From NCBI GenBank assembly GCA_001899635.1, contig MKVQ01000004.1, positions 190,023 to 254,022 on the forward strand: a stretch of DNA of 64,000 nt. The letters run 5' to 3'. A model generated the notes under the pieces. That model was not told the DNA's origin and did not search any database. It saw only the letters and a program-made list of their open reading frames with translations. Positions 16,779 through 25,573 of the stretch are shown piece after piece. Source of the DNA: Myxococcales bacterium 68-20 (GTDB lineage Bacteria > Myxococcota_A > Polyangia > Polyangiales > Polyangiaceae). The first letter of the stretch is position 1. Each line of letters begins with the position of its first letter. The position numbers and the translations under genes are program-made.

Positions 16779-17732
16779 GTGAAGCTCCTGCTTGCGGCGT
16801 TCGCGGCGTCAGCTGCCGCCCTCTGGCCTCGAAACGTCGCCGCGCAACCTACCGTGACGCACGCGCATGCGGTCGTGAACGCAGCGTGCGCCGACGAGGA
16901 TGGCTTCTGGAAGCGGGTTGGAGCGTACACGTCTCTCGTGGCGAAGGCGTCGGCTGACGAAGGCACCGTGACGCTCGTGGTTACGGTTCATGCCGAAGAC
17001 GAGCGAACCACCGGCAGCTTTGCCGTACTCGATGGAGCGAACACAGCTGCTTCGTACGAACGGAGCGTCAGCGGAACGTCCTGCGAAGAAGTCCTCGATG
17101 CGCTGAGCTTCTTCGTAGCGCTCACCTACGATCCGGATCTCCTCGGGGCGCGCCCACACTCGACTCCCGCACCTCTCCCCCCCGAGCGGCCACGAGTAGC
17201 CCCTCCCCCAGCGAAGCGGTCTTGGATCCTCGCGCTGGGCGCAGCGGCAGAGCTGACCGCGACGGGCGACATTCCGCTGGGCGGCTCGGTGTTCGCGCAA
17301 GCCTCACGACGATTCGGAAGGATCGAGCCGGCGTTCCGGATATCCCTGTCCGCGCTGACGACGCGCGTCGAAACCTCGAACGTGTCCGCTCGTTTCGTCT
17401 GGCTCTCCGCCGCTCCCGAGGTTTGTGTGAGCCGCTTCGCTGCAGGCGTTCTGTCGATTTCACCCTGCGGGAGCTTCGTGCTCGGAGTGTCCTCAGCCAC
17501 GCCGAGCGGAGTGCCGGGGGGGCGTTCCTTCATCCAACCGTGGCTCGCTCCGCGGGTGCTCGTTCGAGGAGCCATGACACTCGATCGGCGTCTCAGCATC
17601 GAGCTATCTTGTGGAGTCGAGACTCCCCTGCTGCGCGGAAGATATCTCTTCGGACCGATCCCGGCGTACCGTACTCCGGCCATCGCTCCTTTCGTAATGC
17701 TCGGCTTGTCCCTCGCGATCGGAAGCGGGTAG
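16779..17732 (+). CDS. Exported Cys-pair protein, possible outer-membrane barrel (operon A partner)
   Basis: 317 residues, GTG start. Cleavable signal (LLAAFAASAAALWPRNVAA). Residues ~30-125 form an alpha/beta domain with two conserved Cys (VNAACADEDGFWKRV and VSGTSCEEVLDALSFFVAL). A Pro-rich hinge (PAPLPPERPRVAPPPAKR) leads to a ~180-residue beta-rich region with alternating hydrophobic strands (WILALGAAAELTATGDI ... IAPFVMLGLSLAIGSG) consistent with a small barrel. The same layout is found at 37323-38378 and 47035-48126, each next to a related ECF operon. Here it is transcribed away from the sigma gene. Barrel nature is inferred. Confidence 0.75.
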   Translation: MKLLLAAFAASAAALWPRNVAAQPTVTHAHAVVNAACADEDGFWKRVGAYTSLVAKASADEGTVTLVVTVHAEDERTTGSFAVLDGANTAASYERSVSGTSCEEVLDALSFFVALTYDPDLLGARPHSTPAPLPPERPRVAPPPAKRSWILALGAAAELTATGDIPLGGSVFAQASRRFGRIEPAFRISLSALTTRVETSNVSARFVWLSAAPEVCVSRFAAGVLSISPCGSFVLGVSSATPSGVPGGRSFIQPWLAPRVLVRGAMTLDRRLSIELSCGVETPLLRGRYLFGPIPAYRTPAIAPFVMLGLSLAIGSG

Positions 17733-18222
17733 TACCGCGCTCTGCGGTGAGCCGACCACGACCTCGCAGTGTTCGGTTCGCACCGTCTGACGGCCGCTGC
17801 ACCAACCACCTTCCACGGCCATCTCCGTCGTATGCAGACGGTGCGGCTCAAACGCGGAGAGGCTCGCGAAGTCGGCCAGAGCAGCCTGAGTCGCGAGCCC
17901 GGCGGATGCCCGCACCTTGTTCGCGTGGGATTCATCATGTCGAACGCGTCTGTGACGAAGTGCTGGCGGAGTATCTCGCGCACCGGCGCGACTGAGAAGG
18001 ACATGAGCACGCCGGCCTCCTCACGACCTGCGCGTGATACCGAAGCTCCGGATCTGATGCGAGGTATGGGTCTTTCGATAGCGCGCGGGTATGTCGTCGA
18101 GCGGCGCCAGCCCCTGTTTCAGCGAGGAGTTCGGCGCACGAGCGCTCGACGAGGCCGAGACGCACCTCGCGCGCGCGCGGCGCGATCTGCCGGCGTGCTC
18201 CGGCGTCTGCTACGCTCCGCGC
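17733..18222. other. 490-base gap without a confident gene
   Basis: A plus-strand stretch ending at 17995 reads HHVERVCDEVLAEYLAHRRD before a stop and looks like the tail of a protein, but the frame upstream overlaps the preceding gene in a different frame and has no start. It may be a small gene remnant. Nothing else was recognised. Confidence 0.3.
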
Positions 18223-18852
18223 ATGCGTCGTTCTTCTTGCTTGGTCGCGGCATGTGCCGTGGCGTTGGCTTCGTGTGTGGTCTACGGCGAGGCCGACGAC
18301 GCAGGCGACGTCCCCACGGACGCAGGTGAGCAACGACTGGCCGACGGCGGTACGTACGCCGAGCCCGACGCGCGCAGCCAGGCAGACGCCGGTGACGCAG
18401 GAGCGGACGCCGCCGTCGCCCCGTTGACCGCCGGGCAGCAAGCGGTGTTGGACGCCGCCAACGCCTACCGCGCGCAGCTCAGCCCCGCGCCTACCCCACC
18501 CTTGCCGCGGCTCGAGTGGTTCCACGAAGCCGTCCCCTTGCTCGAGCCGTGGAGCCTCGGCTGCGAGCCGGCGCAAAATCGCAAGCAGGTCGGCTCGGCG
18601 ACTCGCTACACCCCGATACCAGGCAGCGTGACCCCGCAGCAGCTCGTCGAGCAGCTCGCGAGCGGCTACGAGTACGGTAACAATGCATGCTCTCTACCCA
18701 ACGGCAACTGCGTGGTGCCCAAGGCGCTGATCCAACGCGCCGTCACGCGCTTTGCCTGTACGTGGAACACGTGTTCGCTGAACGGCGCTCCGCACGAATT
18801 CTGGGCATGCGCGTTTGCGCCCGAGTTCGACGTCGACGCGCGCCCGTACTGA
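18223..18852 (+). CDS. SCP/CAP-like small lipoprotein
   Basis: 209 residues from ATG 18223; the longer open frame upstream has no signal and is ignored. Lipobox ALASC (residue ~16), then an Asp/Ala/Gly-rich linker. The body starts LTAGQQAVLDAANAYRAQL, which resembles the first helix of CAP/SCP domains (LxxHNxxR) but lacks the catalytic-like His; it ends with CTWNTCSLNGAPHEFWACAF, with several Cys. This could be a diverged CAP domain. Function unknown; secreted. Confidence 0.65.
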   Translation: MRRSSCLVAACAVALASCVVYGEADDAGDVPTDAGEQRLADGGTYAEPDARSQADAGDAGADAAVAPLTAGQQAVLDAANAYRAQLSPAPTPPLPRLEWFHEAVPLLEPWSLGCEPAQNRKQVGSATRYTPIPGSVTPQQLVEQLASGYEYGNNACSLPNGNCVVPKALIQRAVTRFACTWNTCSLNGAPHEFWACAFAPEFDVDARPY

Positions 18853-18931
18853 GTCACGCCTCGGTCCGTCGCGCCCCCTGCGTCGTCAGCGCTTGGCGCA
18901 CCGCATCGATGACTTCGCTGCACGCGAATGC

Positions 18932-19858
18932 TCAGAACGAACCGGAGATGCGGATCGACGAGCCGTCGGCGTGGACACCGACCTGGCCGCCACCTGAGGA
19001 CGACGGGGCGCTGAGGACGAACCAGACGCCGGCGCCGGTCGCAGCGATGCCACCGAGCATCGCGATGGTCGAGACGAGGCCGGCGCTGCGGCCGGCGCGA
19101 TCGGCCTCGACGCCGACCTGAGAGCAGCCCGCGGCGCAGTCTGTGTCGCGTTCGTCCTTCTTCGACATCGCGCGAAGGCCGAAGGCGGTCCCGATCCCGA
19201 TCCCCACGACGCCAACACCGGTCAGGATCCAGCCGCTCGTGCGCTGCGCGCTGCTCGAAGAATCGACGGGATCCCGAGAGAGGTCCGCCGACGTCTTCGT
19301 CGAACGCGGGCTCGGCTCCAGATCGAAGGCGACCTTGGCCGTCGTCTCAGGCGCGACGCGGAGCGAGCTCGACGCGGGCTGGTAGCCATCGGCGCGGACT
19401 TCGATCGTCACGACGCCAGCAACGACACGCACGCGTCCGTCGGCCTCCAGCGGCGCCGGCGAGCCGTTCACGAACACCTCCGGGCTCGGCACCTTCACGT
19501 CGACGGTCGCCCAAGCGAGCTTGCTCGCGACGAGACGCGCCGCCCTCTCGAGGGGCTCGCGGTTCTGTTTGATCCACGGATCGTCCTTCTCCGCGAGCGC
19601 GAGCCCGAGGTCCCGCTCCGCCGCGACCCAGAGGGCAAGCGCTTGCTCCGCGAGCGCGACCTGCGCACGCGCGCGCGCGCTCGGTGCCAGCGCGAGCGCT
19701 TGCTGGAAGGCGTCCAGCGCCTCCGCGTCCTTCCCTTCGCGCCGGAGGGCGACTCCGGCTTGCAGCGCGGCGTCCGCATCCTCTCGCGGTCCTGCATGGG
19801 CGGCATGCGACGAGCCGAGAGCGGCGAGCACGACGAGGACCCCCGCCGCCCGTTTCAT
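18932..19858 (-). CDS. TPR protein with PEGA-like domain, kinase-operon member
   Basis: 308 residues from ATG 19858 (signal MKRAAGVLVVLAALGSSHAAHA). Residues ~25-110 are two TPR units (ADAALQAGVALRREGKDAEA, ARARAQVALAEQALALWVAA). Residues ~120-190 are a PEGA-like beta domain (VFVNGSPAPLEADGRVRVVAG... RADGYQPASSSL). A Ser-rich linker and two hydrophobic segments follow (GWILTGVGVVGIGIGTAFGL; LVSTIAMLGGIAATGAGVWFVL). Genes of this build commonly sit beside Ser/Thr kinases in myxobacteria. The gap to the kinase gene upstream is 22 bases, so it is probably co-transcribed. Confidence 0.8.
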   Translation of the reverse strand: MKRAAGVLVVLAALGSSHAAHAGPREDADAALQAGVALRREGKDAEALDAFQQALALAPSARARAQVALAEQALALWVAAERDLGLALAEKDDPWIKQNREPLERAARLVASKLAWATVDVKVPSPEVFVNGSPAPLEADGRVRVVAGVVTIEVRADGYQPASSSLRVAPETTAKVAFDLEPSPRSTKTSADLSRDPVDSSSSAQRTSGWILTGVGVVGIGIGTAFGLRAMSKKDERDTDCAAGCSQVGVEADRAGRSAGLVSTIAMLGGIAATGAGVWFVLSAPSSSGGGQVGVHADGSSIRISGSF

Positions 19859-19880
19859 GCACAGCGGCAGGGTCCGACGA

Positions 19881-21317
19881 TCAGTCGAGGATCGGGACGC
19901 CATTTCGATCGACCTGATGTGTCTTCTTCGGCACGGCTCCCGTCGTCGAGACGGGCATCGTCCCGCGGACGCTTCGAACGCGCGGCGGAGGCTTCGAGCT
20001 CGGACGCGACGAGCCGGCGCTCGCCTCGAGAGCGGGGGCCGGTGGAACCTCCACCTCGCCCGAATCCACCGAGGCGGGCATGACGACCGAGGGTGCGGCT
20101 ACCGTCGTGAGCGCTACGGGCGGTGAGGACGAATCTGCGCGCCTCGTCACGAAGACCGCTCCGGCGATCAGCGCGGCGACAGCGACTCCGAAGACTCCGA
20201 TCGCTCGACGGAACCTTCGACCGGACGGAGCGGTCGGCTCCAGCGAGGCGATATGCGTCGCCTCTTCGATCGTGACCGGGACGCTCGCTGCCAGCGGAGC
20301 GAGGGCCGTCTCCTCGCTCGTGGGATCATCGGCCCGCCGGCTCGACGGCACCAACATCGCCTTCTCCGAATCGACGAGCGGCGCTCGCTGCAAGCGCGAG
20401 CCATACGCTTGAACGACGCGCTCGGCGTTGACCCGCCCTTCGGGTGACGCGAACGGCTCGAGCGCGCGCGCGACCTCGGCGACGTTCGGGATCCGTAGAT
20501 CACGCGACTTCTCCAAGCAACGAAGGATGACCGCTTCGAGCGCCCTCGGCACCGACGGGCAGCGCTGCGAGAGCGGTCGCGGCGGGTCGACCATGATCGA
20601 CGCGCACAGCGCCGGAAGCCCCTCCCCGTCGAACGGACGTCCGCCGCCGAGGAGCATGTAGAGGACGACGCCGAGAGACCAGACGTCGGCCCGCGCGTCG
20701 ACGCCGCGAGGCGACCGAATCTGCTCCGGCGGCATGAACGCCGGCGAGCCGAGCATCACTTGCGAGGAGGTCAGCTCGTGCTGTTGATGAGCGCCGAGCT
20801 CCTCGAACTTGGAGACGCCGAAGTCGAGCAGCTTGATGCATGCACTGCCGTTCGTGCGTCGCGTACGGAACAGATTGTGGGGCTTGAGATCGCGATGAAC
20901 GATGCCGTTCAAGTGCGCCTCGGCGAGCGCCTCACAAGCCTGCAGCGTGTAGTCGACTGCCTCTTCGACAGGGAGGGCCCCCGACGTGTCGAGGAGCGAT
21001 CGGAGGTCGATGCCCTCGAGATACTCGAGGACCATGTACGGCGTCTTCGGCGGGAGGATGCCGAGGTCGAAGACGCGAACGATGTGATCGCTGCGAAGCG
21101 CCATCGTCGCCTTCGCTTCACGGAAGAAGCGCGACCTCACCTCCTCGGTATCGACCGACGCACGGAGGATCTTGATCGCGACGCTATGGCCGAGCAGGAC
21201 GTGCTGGGCGCGGTACACCCGCCCCATCGCGCCTTCGCCGACGAGGCGCTCGATGCGGTACTTGCCGTCGACGACCTCGCCGACGGCTGGCATCGCGAGA
21301 TCCGGAGCCTCTGCCAC
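19881..21317 (-). CDS. Membrane-anchored Ser/Thr protein kinase
   Basis: 478 residues, GTG start. Kinase domain residues ~18-285: GEGAMGRVY loop, AIKIL lysine, HRDLKPHN catalytic loop, DFGVSK metal site, GSPAFMPPEQ activation segment and DVWSLGVVLYMLL. All key residues are present, so it should be active. A single membrane segment (IGVFGVAVAALIAGAVFV, residues ~375-392) is followed by a short Pro/Ser-rich outer part ending HQVDRNGVPILD. This is the usual Pkn layout. It lies between an FHA-containing sigma54 activator (49 bases upstream) and a TPR/PEGA protein, so it may phosphorylate a Thr read by the FHA domain. Confidence 0.92.
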   Translation of the reverse strand: MAEAPDLAMPAVGEVVDGKYRIERLVGEGAMGRVYRAQHVLLGHSVAIKILRASVDTEEVRSRFFREAKATMALRSDHIVRVFDLGILPPKTPYMVLEYLEGIDLRSLLDTSGALPVEEAVDYTLQACEALAEAHLNGIVHRDLKPHNLFRTRRTNGSACIKLLDFGVSKFEELGAHQQHELTSSQVMLGSPAFMPPEQIRSPRGVDARADVWSLGVVLYMLLGGGRPFDGEGLPALCASIMVDPPRPLSQRCPSVPRALEAVILRCLEKSRDLRIPNVAEVARALEPFASPEGRVNAERVVQAYGSRLQRAPLVDSEKAMLVPSSRRADDPTSEETALAPLAASVPVTIEEATHIASLEPTAPSGRRFRRAIGVFGVAVAALIAGAVFVTRRADSSSPPVALTTVAAPSVVMPASVDSGEVEVPPAPALEASAGSSRPSSKPPPRVRSVRGTMPVSTTGAVPKKTHQVDRNGVPILD

Positions 21318-21366
21318 ACAGTGCAGCGTACACGAAGATCACGGCGCCATGAACGGGCGGCGTCGA

Positions 21367-22749
21367 TCACCGCCGCCGGAAGTCGTCCGCGTCGAGCCCG
21401 AGCTGCTTGAGCCAGCGATAGACCTGGATCGGCGCCTTCCCGAACGAGCGAGCGACCGCCGCGACGTTGCCCTGGTGTGTGGAGAGCGCGGCGGTGAGCT
21501 GCGCCTTGAGATCCCCGCTTGGCGGCACATCTGCGCGAAGCGCGATCGCATTGGCCAGGGCCGGCGTCACGTGCTCGACCCCGATCGGTGCTCCGTCGGA
21601 GATGACGAGAGCCGACGCGAGCGCATGACGGAGCTCGCGGATGTTGAGCGGCCAGTCGTGAGCCAGCAGCTTGAGCGCTGCGTCGGGCGTGAAGACCACG
21701 CTCTTGTCGCCTGCGAGCTTCGGCAGGAGCGCTGCGATGAGCGAGCCCAGATCTTCGATCCGTTCGCGAAGCGGAAGCAGTCGGTGTGTGAAGCCCGAGA
21801 GGCGCGCAAGCAGGTCCTCGCGGAACATGCCCTTGGCGACGAGGTCGTGGAGCGGACGGTTCGTGGCGGCGACGATGCGGACGTCGACCGAGAGAGGGCG
21901 CGTCGTCCCGACCGGCACGACGGCACCTTCCTCGAGAGCGCGGAGGAAGGCAGCCTGGGACGTCAGCGGAAGATCACCGAGCTCGTCGAGAAAGAGCGTT
22001 CCTTGGTCTGCAGCGCGAAAGTGCCCGAGCTCGTCTCGGACGGCACCGGAGAACGCTCCCTTCACATGACCGAACAAGTGACTCTCGAGAAGCCCGGCCG
22101 GGATCGCGGCGCAGTTCATCGCCACGAAGGCGCCCGGACGCCCGGAGGTCTCGTGAACGGCGTTGGCGACGATCTCCTTGCCCACGCCGGATTCACCGAG
22201 CAGGAGCACCGGCAACGACGACCTCGCGAGGGCGACGAGCCGCGCGTGGCTCGCCTCGAGCTCGGGCAGCAGCGTCGCGAGCGGACCGGTCGCGAGCTCC
22301 TCACGATCCCGCTGCGCCTCGGGTGGCGAGACCCGAGCGGCGCGGAACACGAACAGCGTTCGCCCGCATTCGAATACGTCACCGTCGGAGAGGGTGGCGC
22401 GCGTGATGCGCTTGCCGTTGACGAAGGTTCCGTTGCGCGAACCATCGTCGACGAGGACCCAGGACGTGTGGGCTCGCAGGAGCCGCGCATGCACCCTCGA
22501 GACGAACGTCCCCGGGAGCCGGATCGAGAGGACGCGGCCCTCCGCGCTCTCCTCACGCGTCGCCTCACGCGTCGGACCACGGCCGAAGACCACCTCATGG
22601 AGACCGCCAAGCCCGTACCGCGCCCCTCCGAGGTGTGGCGCATCGCAGTGAAGCGCGACGAAGAGGAAGGGGGCGGACGCCTCCGCGCGCTCCTCCACCC
22701 GATCCCGCGATTCCGCGGCGGTCGTCGTCGCTTCGAGCGCGTCGCGCAT
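21367..22749 (-). CDS. FHA-domain sigma54 enhancer-binding protein
   Basis: 460 residues. Residues ~25-135: FHA domain with [11 protein letters not shown] and NGTFVNGK, the phosphothreonine-binding signature. Residues ~150-385: AAA+ sigma54-interaction domain with Walker A GESGVGKE, Walker [12 protein letters not shown] and the sigma54 loop GAFSGA in place of the usual GAFTGA. C-terminal Fis-type helix-turn-helix ([24 protein letters not shown]). FHA in place of a receiver domain means input probably comes from Ser/Thr kinases, and a kinase gene follows 49 bases downstream. Activates sigma54 promoters; targets unknown. Confidence 0.92.
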   Translation of the reverse strand: MRDALEATTTAAESRDRVEERAEASAPFLFVALHCDAPHLGGARYGLGGLHEVVFGRGPTREATREESAEGRVLSIRLPGTFVSRVHARLLRAHTSWVLVDDGSRNGTFVNGKRITRATLSDGDVFECGRTLFVFRAARVSPPEAQRDREELATGPLATLLPELEASHARLVALARSSLPVLLLGESGVGKEIVANAVHETSGRPGAFVAMNCAAIPAGLLESHLFGHVKGAFSGAVRDELGHFRAADQGTLFLDELGDLPLTSQAAFLRALEEGAVVPVGTTRPLSVDVRIVAATNRPLHDLVAKGMFREDLLARLSGFTHRLLPLRERIEDLGSLIAALLPKLAGDKSVVFTPDAALKLLAHDWPLNIRELRHALASALVISDGAPIGVEHVTPALANAIALRADVPPSGDLKAQLTAALSTHQGNVAAVARSFGKAPIQVYRWLKQLGLDADDFRRR

Positions 22750-22832
22750 CCTGCCCAGCCTACCCCGGACGGAGCGGCGCCTCCATCCTGCCTCATCGAG
22801 CCCTCGCGAATCTTGCTACAACGGGAGTGTCG

Positions 22833-23669
22833 ATGAGCCGTTCTCACTGGGCCAGCCTCGTGCCGGTGCTGTTCGCGCTCGGCGGATGCACCCTCATTCT
22901 CGGCTACGGCGACGAGGCCGAGCTCGCACGGGATGCCGGCGCGCCCGACGCGGCCGAGGCGTCGTCGCCGGCAGACGGGTCGGCTCCGCCCGACGATCGG
23001 CCGTTCTGCGAGACGCGCTCGCCGAAGCCGACGTTCTGCGCCAGCTTCGACGGACCGAGCTTCCTCTCCGAGTGGATGGAAAGCCACGCGACCAACGCAC
23101 GGATCGAGCGCGACACGAGCTCGTTCGTGTCGCCTGCTGCGTCGCTCCGCGTCGCCCTCGATCGCGAGGACAGCGGCCCGGTCTCCTGCGGGGTCGGGGC
23201 GACCTTCCACGCCTGGGCCGACAAGCCCTTCTCCGTGACGGTCGGCTTCGATCTCCAGATCGAGGCCGCCGCTCCGGTCGATGCCTTGGCGGTCATCGCC
23301 AACCCGATCTACTTCACCGTCCCGGGCCGCGCATCCTACCTCGTTCAGCTCGCGGGCCGACCGCTCGCAGACGGCTCGACGATCGCCGTCAGCCTCGTCG
23401 AGGTCACGAACTCACCCGACGCGTCGCGCGGCCATTCTTCCAGCGTCTCTCTCCAGATCGGCACGTGGACTCATGTCGAGCTGACGATGGCGCTCGCAGG
23501 GACGAACAACTCCGCGCGCCTCGCGCTCGATGGCGTGGTCGGCTTCGAAGGCCCCCTCGAGCTGTCGGCAACGGGAACGCCGCACACCATCTTCGGCATC
23601 GCCACCGTCGACCCGGAGACGACCGCCTGGGCCTACCGGGTGGACAACGTGACGCTCGACTTTCGCTGA
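22833..23669 (+). CDS. Jelly-roll-like lipoprotein
   Basis: 278 residues from ATG 22833 (CGGGAG upstream). Lipobox ALGGC, acidic DAGAPDAAEASS linker, then the motif RSPKPTFCASFDGP that opens a beta-sandwich resembling concanavalin-like jelly rolls (TWTHVELTMAL, WAYRVDNVTLDF). A paralogue with the same opening (FCADFD) lies at 51770-52630. Divergent from the sigma54 activator with 83 bases between; TGCTACAAC before the start could be a -10 element. Carbohydrate binding is possible but not shown. Confidence 0.75.
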   Translation: MSRSHWASLVPVLFALGGCTLILGYGDEAELARDAGAPDAAEASSPADGSAPPDDRPFCETRSPKPTFCASFDGPSFLSEWMESHATNARIERDTSSFVSPAASLRVALDREDSGPVSCGVGATFHAWADKPFSVTVGFDLQIEAAAPVDALAVIANPIYFTVPGRASYLVQLAGRPLADGSTIAVSLVEVTNSPDASRGHSSSVSLQIGTWTHVELTMALAGTNNSARLALDGVVGFEGPLELSATGTPHTIFGIATVDPETTAWAYRVDNVTLDFR

Positions 23670-23683
23670 AGCGTCCTCGCCCC

Positions 23684-23756
23684 GATCGAAACGTGTTTCG
23701 AACCATGTTTCGATCCTGAACCTGCCTCGCCCCGCGCATTTCCCGAGAATCTCGGG
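23684..23756. promoter_or_regulatory. Two inverted repeats upstream of the DUF1592 operon
   Basis: GATCGAAAC (23684-23692) and GTTTCGATC (23707-23715) form a 9-bp dyad with a 14-base spacer that also contains a further TGTTTCGA copy. CCCGAGA-A-TCTCGGG (23742-23756) is a perfect 7-1-7 palindrome 62 bases before the start at 23819. The first could end the jelly-roll gene; the second looks like an operator. Confidence 0.5.
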
Positions 23757-23818
23757 GTGCGATGGCGGCCCCGGAGCCTCTCGACCGAGCGGCATGCACC
23801 TTGCGATGGGCGCCCACC

Positions 23819-25573
23819 ATGAGAGTCGCGCGCATCTTGGGCCTGGTCACGATCGGCGCCTTCGCGCTCGCAGCATGCGCGGACGAGTCGGGCACGGACC
23901 CGCGCCGCAACCAAGGCGTAGACCCGGCCGAGAACACCGCTACCGACGCGCCGCCGCTCGGCGAAGAGAGCACGATGTCGCTCCCCCGCCTCACGCGAGA
24001 CGAGTACATCGCCACGCTCGGCGATCTCCTCCACGCGGCAATGCCCACGGAGGCGAACGAGATCCTGCAAACGGTACTGCCCCTCGCGGAGGCGATGCCC
24101 CCCGACCAGCTCGTCTCCCCTCCGGCGGAGAAGCACGGCGGCTTCGGGCGGCTCGACCAGTCGCAACAGCAGCAATACGCCGATGTCCCGTTTCAAGTCG
24201 CGGTGCAGCTCGGCAAGGAGGCGACGAAGACGCCGGCGCGCATCGCGAGCCTCGTCGGTGTTTGCGCGAGCACGAGCATCGATCGCGCGTGCTTCGAGGC
24301 GTTCGTGCGGAAATTCGGCGAGCTCGCGCTCCGGCGTCCGCTCGATGACGAAGACGTCGCGTTCTACGTCGGCGACGCCCCGGCGACGAACATCCCGGGC
24401 GATACGGTCGCGAAGGCCGTCACTCGACTGCTCTCGGCACCGCGATTCCTCTACCACGTCGAGAGCGGCACCACGGCGGCGGGCGCGAACGACATCTTCG
24501 CGCTCGATGCCTGGGAGCTCGCGTCGCGCCTCTCCTACCACTTCTGGGGAACGATGCCGGACGCGGCGCTACGCGAGGCCGCGAGTAGCGGTGCGTTGCT
24601 CGAGCCCGCGCGCTACGAGGCGGAGGTCGAGCGCCTGTTCTCCGATACGCGCTCGACGACCACGCTCACGAGCTTCTTCACGCAGTGGTTCTGGCCGCTC
24701 ATCGAGCTCCCGGCCCTCGACAGCCGACTTCGAGATCCGGTCTTCAAGGCGTTCGCCGGCGCGAACACACCGAGCTCCGAGCTTCGTGGCCGGATGGTCC
24801 AGGAGGTCATCGACGCCGCGACGTTCATCGCCAAGAGCGGCGGGTCGATCCGCGATCTCCTGACGAACCGCCAGTCGTTCGCGCGCGATCCGGAGCTCGC
24901 CGCCATCTACGGAGTCGCGCCGTGGAACGGAACGGGCATTCCTCCCGAGCTCGGGCCGGAGCGCGCGGGGCTCCTCACGCGCGCCGCGTTCCTGAGCACG
25001 GGCTCGGCGAACACCCGTCCGATCATGAAGGGCGTCTTCATTCGTACGACGCTCCTTTGCGACCCGATCCCGCCGCCGCCCCAGGAAGGAATGGCGGTCG
25101 CGATCAACCTGAGCCCGACCCTCTCGACGCGGCAGGTGATCGAGGAGCTCACCGAGAAGGAGCCGCGCTGCGCCGGCTGCCACCAGACCCAGATCAATCC
25201 GCTCGGCTTCGCATCGGAGAACTTCGACGCGCTCGGACGCCTGCGAACGACCCAGACGCTCTTCGATGCGACGGGCAAGGTCGTGGGCCAGGCGCCGATC
25301 AACACGAAGAGCGTTCCGCTGATCGGCGCCGATACCGGCGAGTCGAGCGGCATCGTCCAGATGAGCCAGTGGCTCGCCGAGAGCGGCCGCGTCGAAGCAT
25401 GCTTCGCCCAGCGCTACTTCCGCTTCACCTATCGGCGAATCGAATCGACCACGGGCGACCACGCGCTCATCGAGGTCTTGGCGAAGTCGGCACGCGAGGG
25501 CGGTGCGATCGCGAAGGTGCTCAAGGCGAGCGCACTGAGACCGGAGTTCAAGCGGAGGAGGATTCTCCAGTGA
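23819..25573 (+). CDS. DUF1592/DUF1588 lipoprotein with CxxCH motif
   Basis: 584 residues from ATG 23819 (the earlier frame start lacks a signal). Lipobox ALAAC. In order: an N-terminal domain (LTRDEYIATLGDLL), DUF1595-like FGELALRRPLDDEDVAFY, DUF1592 (LSAPRFLYHVES, LASRLSYHFWGTMPD), DUF1588 (GLLTRAAFLSTGSANTRPIMKG ends in CAGCHQTQINPLGFASENFD, split across residues ~385-470) and a DUF1585-type tail (RYFRFTYRR). The CAGCH is a haem c-type motif, so it may be an exported redox protein. These genes are known in planctomycetes and myxobacteria, usually before a DUF1552 gene, as here. Confidence 0.88.
   Translation: MRVARILGLVTIGAFALAACADESGTDPRRNQGVDPAENTATDAPPLGEESTMSLPRLTRDEYIATLGDLLHAAMPTEANEILQTVLPLAEAMPPDQLVSPPAEKHGGFGRLDQSQQQQYADVPFQVAVQLGKEATKTPARIASLVGVCASTSIDRACFEAFVRKFGELALRRPLDDEDVAFYVGDAPATNIPGDTVAKAVTRLLSAPRFLYHVESGTTAAGANDIFALDAWELASRLSYHFWGTMPDAALREAASSGALLEPARYEAEVERLFSDTRSTTTLTSFFTQWFWPLIELPALDSRLRDPVFKAFAGANTPSSELRGRMVQEVIDAATFIAKSGGSIRDLLTNRQSFARDPELAAIYGVAPWNGTGIPPELGPERAGLLTRAAFLSTGSANTRPIMKGVFIRTTLLCDPIPPPPQEGMAVAINLSPTLSTRQVIEELTEKEPRCAGCHQTQINPLGFASENFDALGRLRTTQTLFDATGKVVGQAPINTKSVPLIGADTGESSGIVQMSQWLAESGRVEACFAQRYFRFTYRRIESTTGDHALIEVLAKSAREGGAIAKVLKASALRPEFKRRRILQ

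Noticed and set aside
17933-17995. Transposase tail (HHVERVCDEVLAEYLAHRRD)
   Set aside because: Too short to assign; no inverted ends, target repeats or other transposase parts are visible here or elsewhere in the window.
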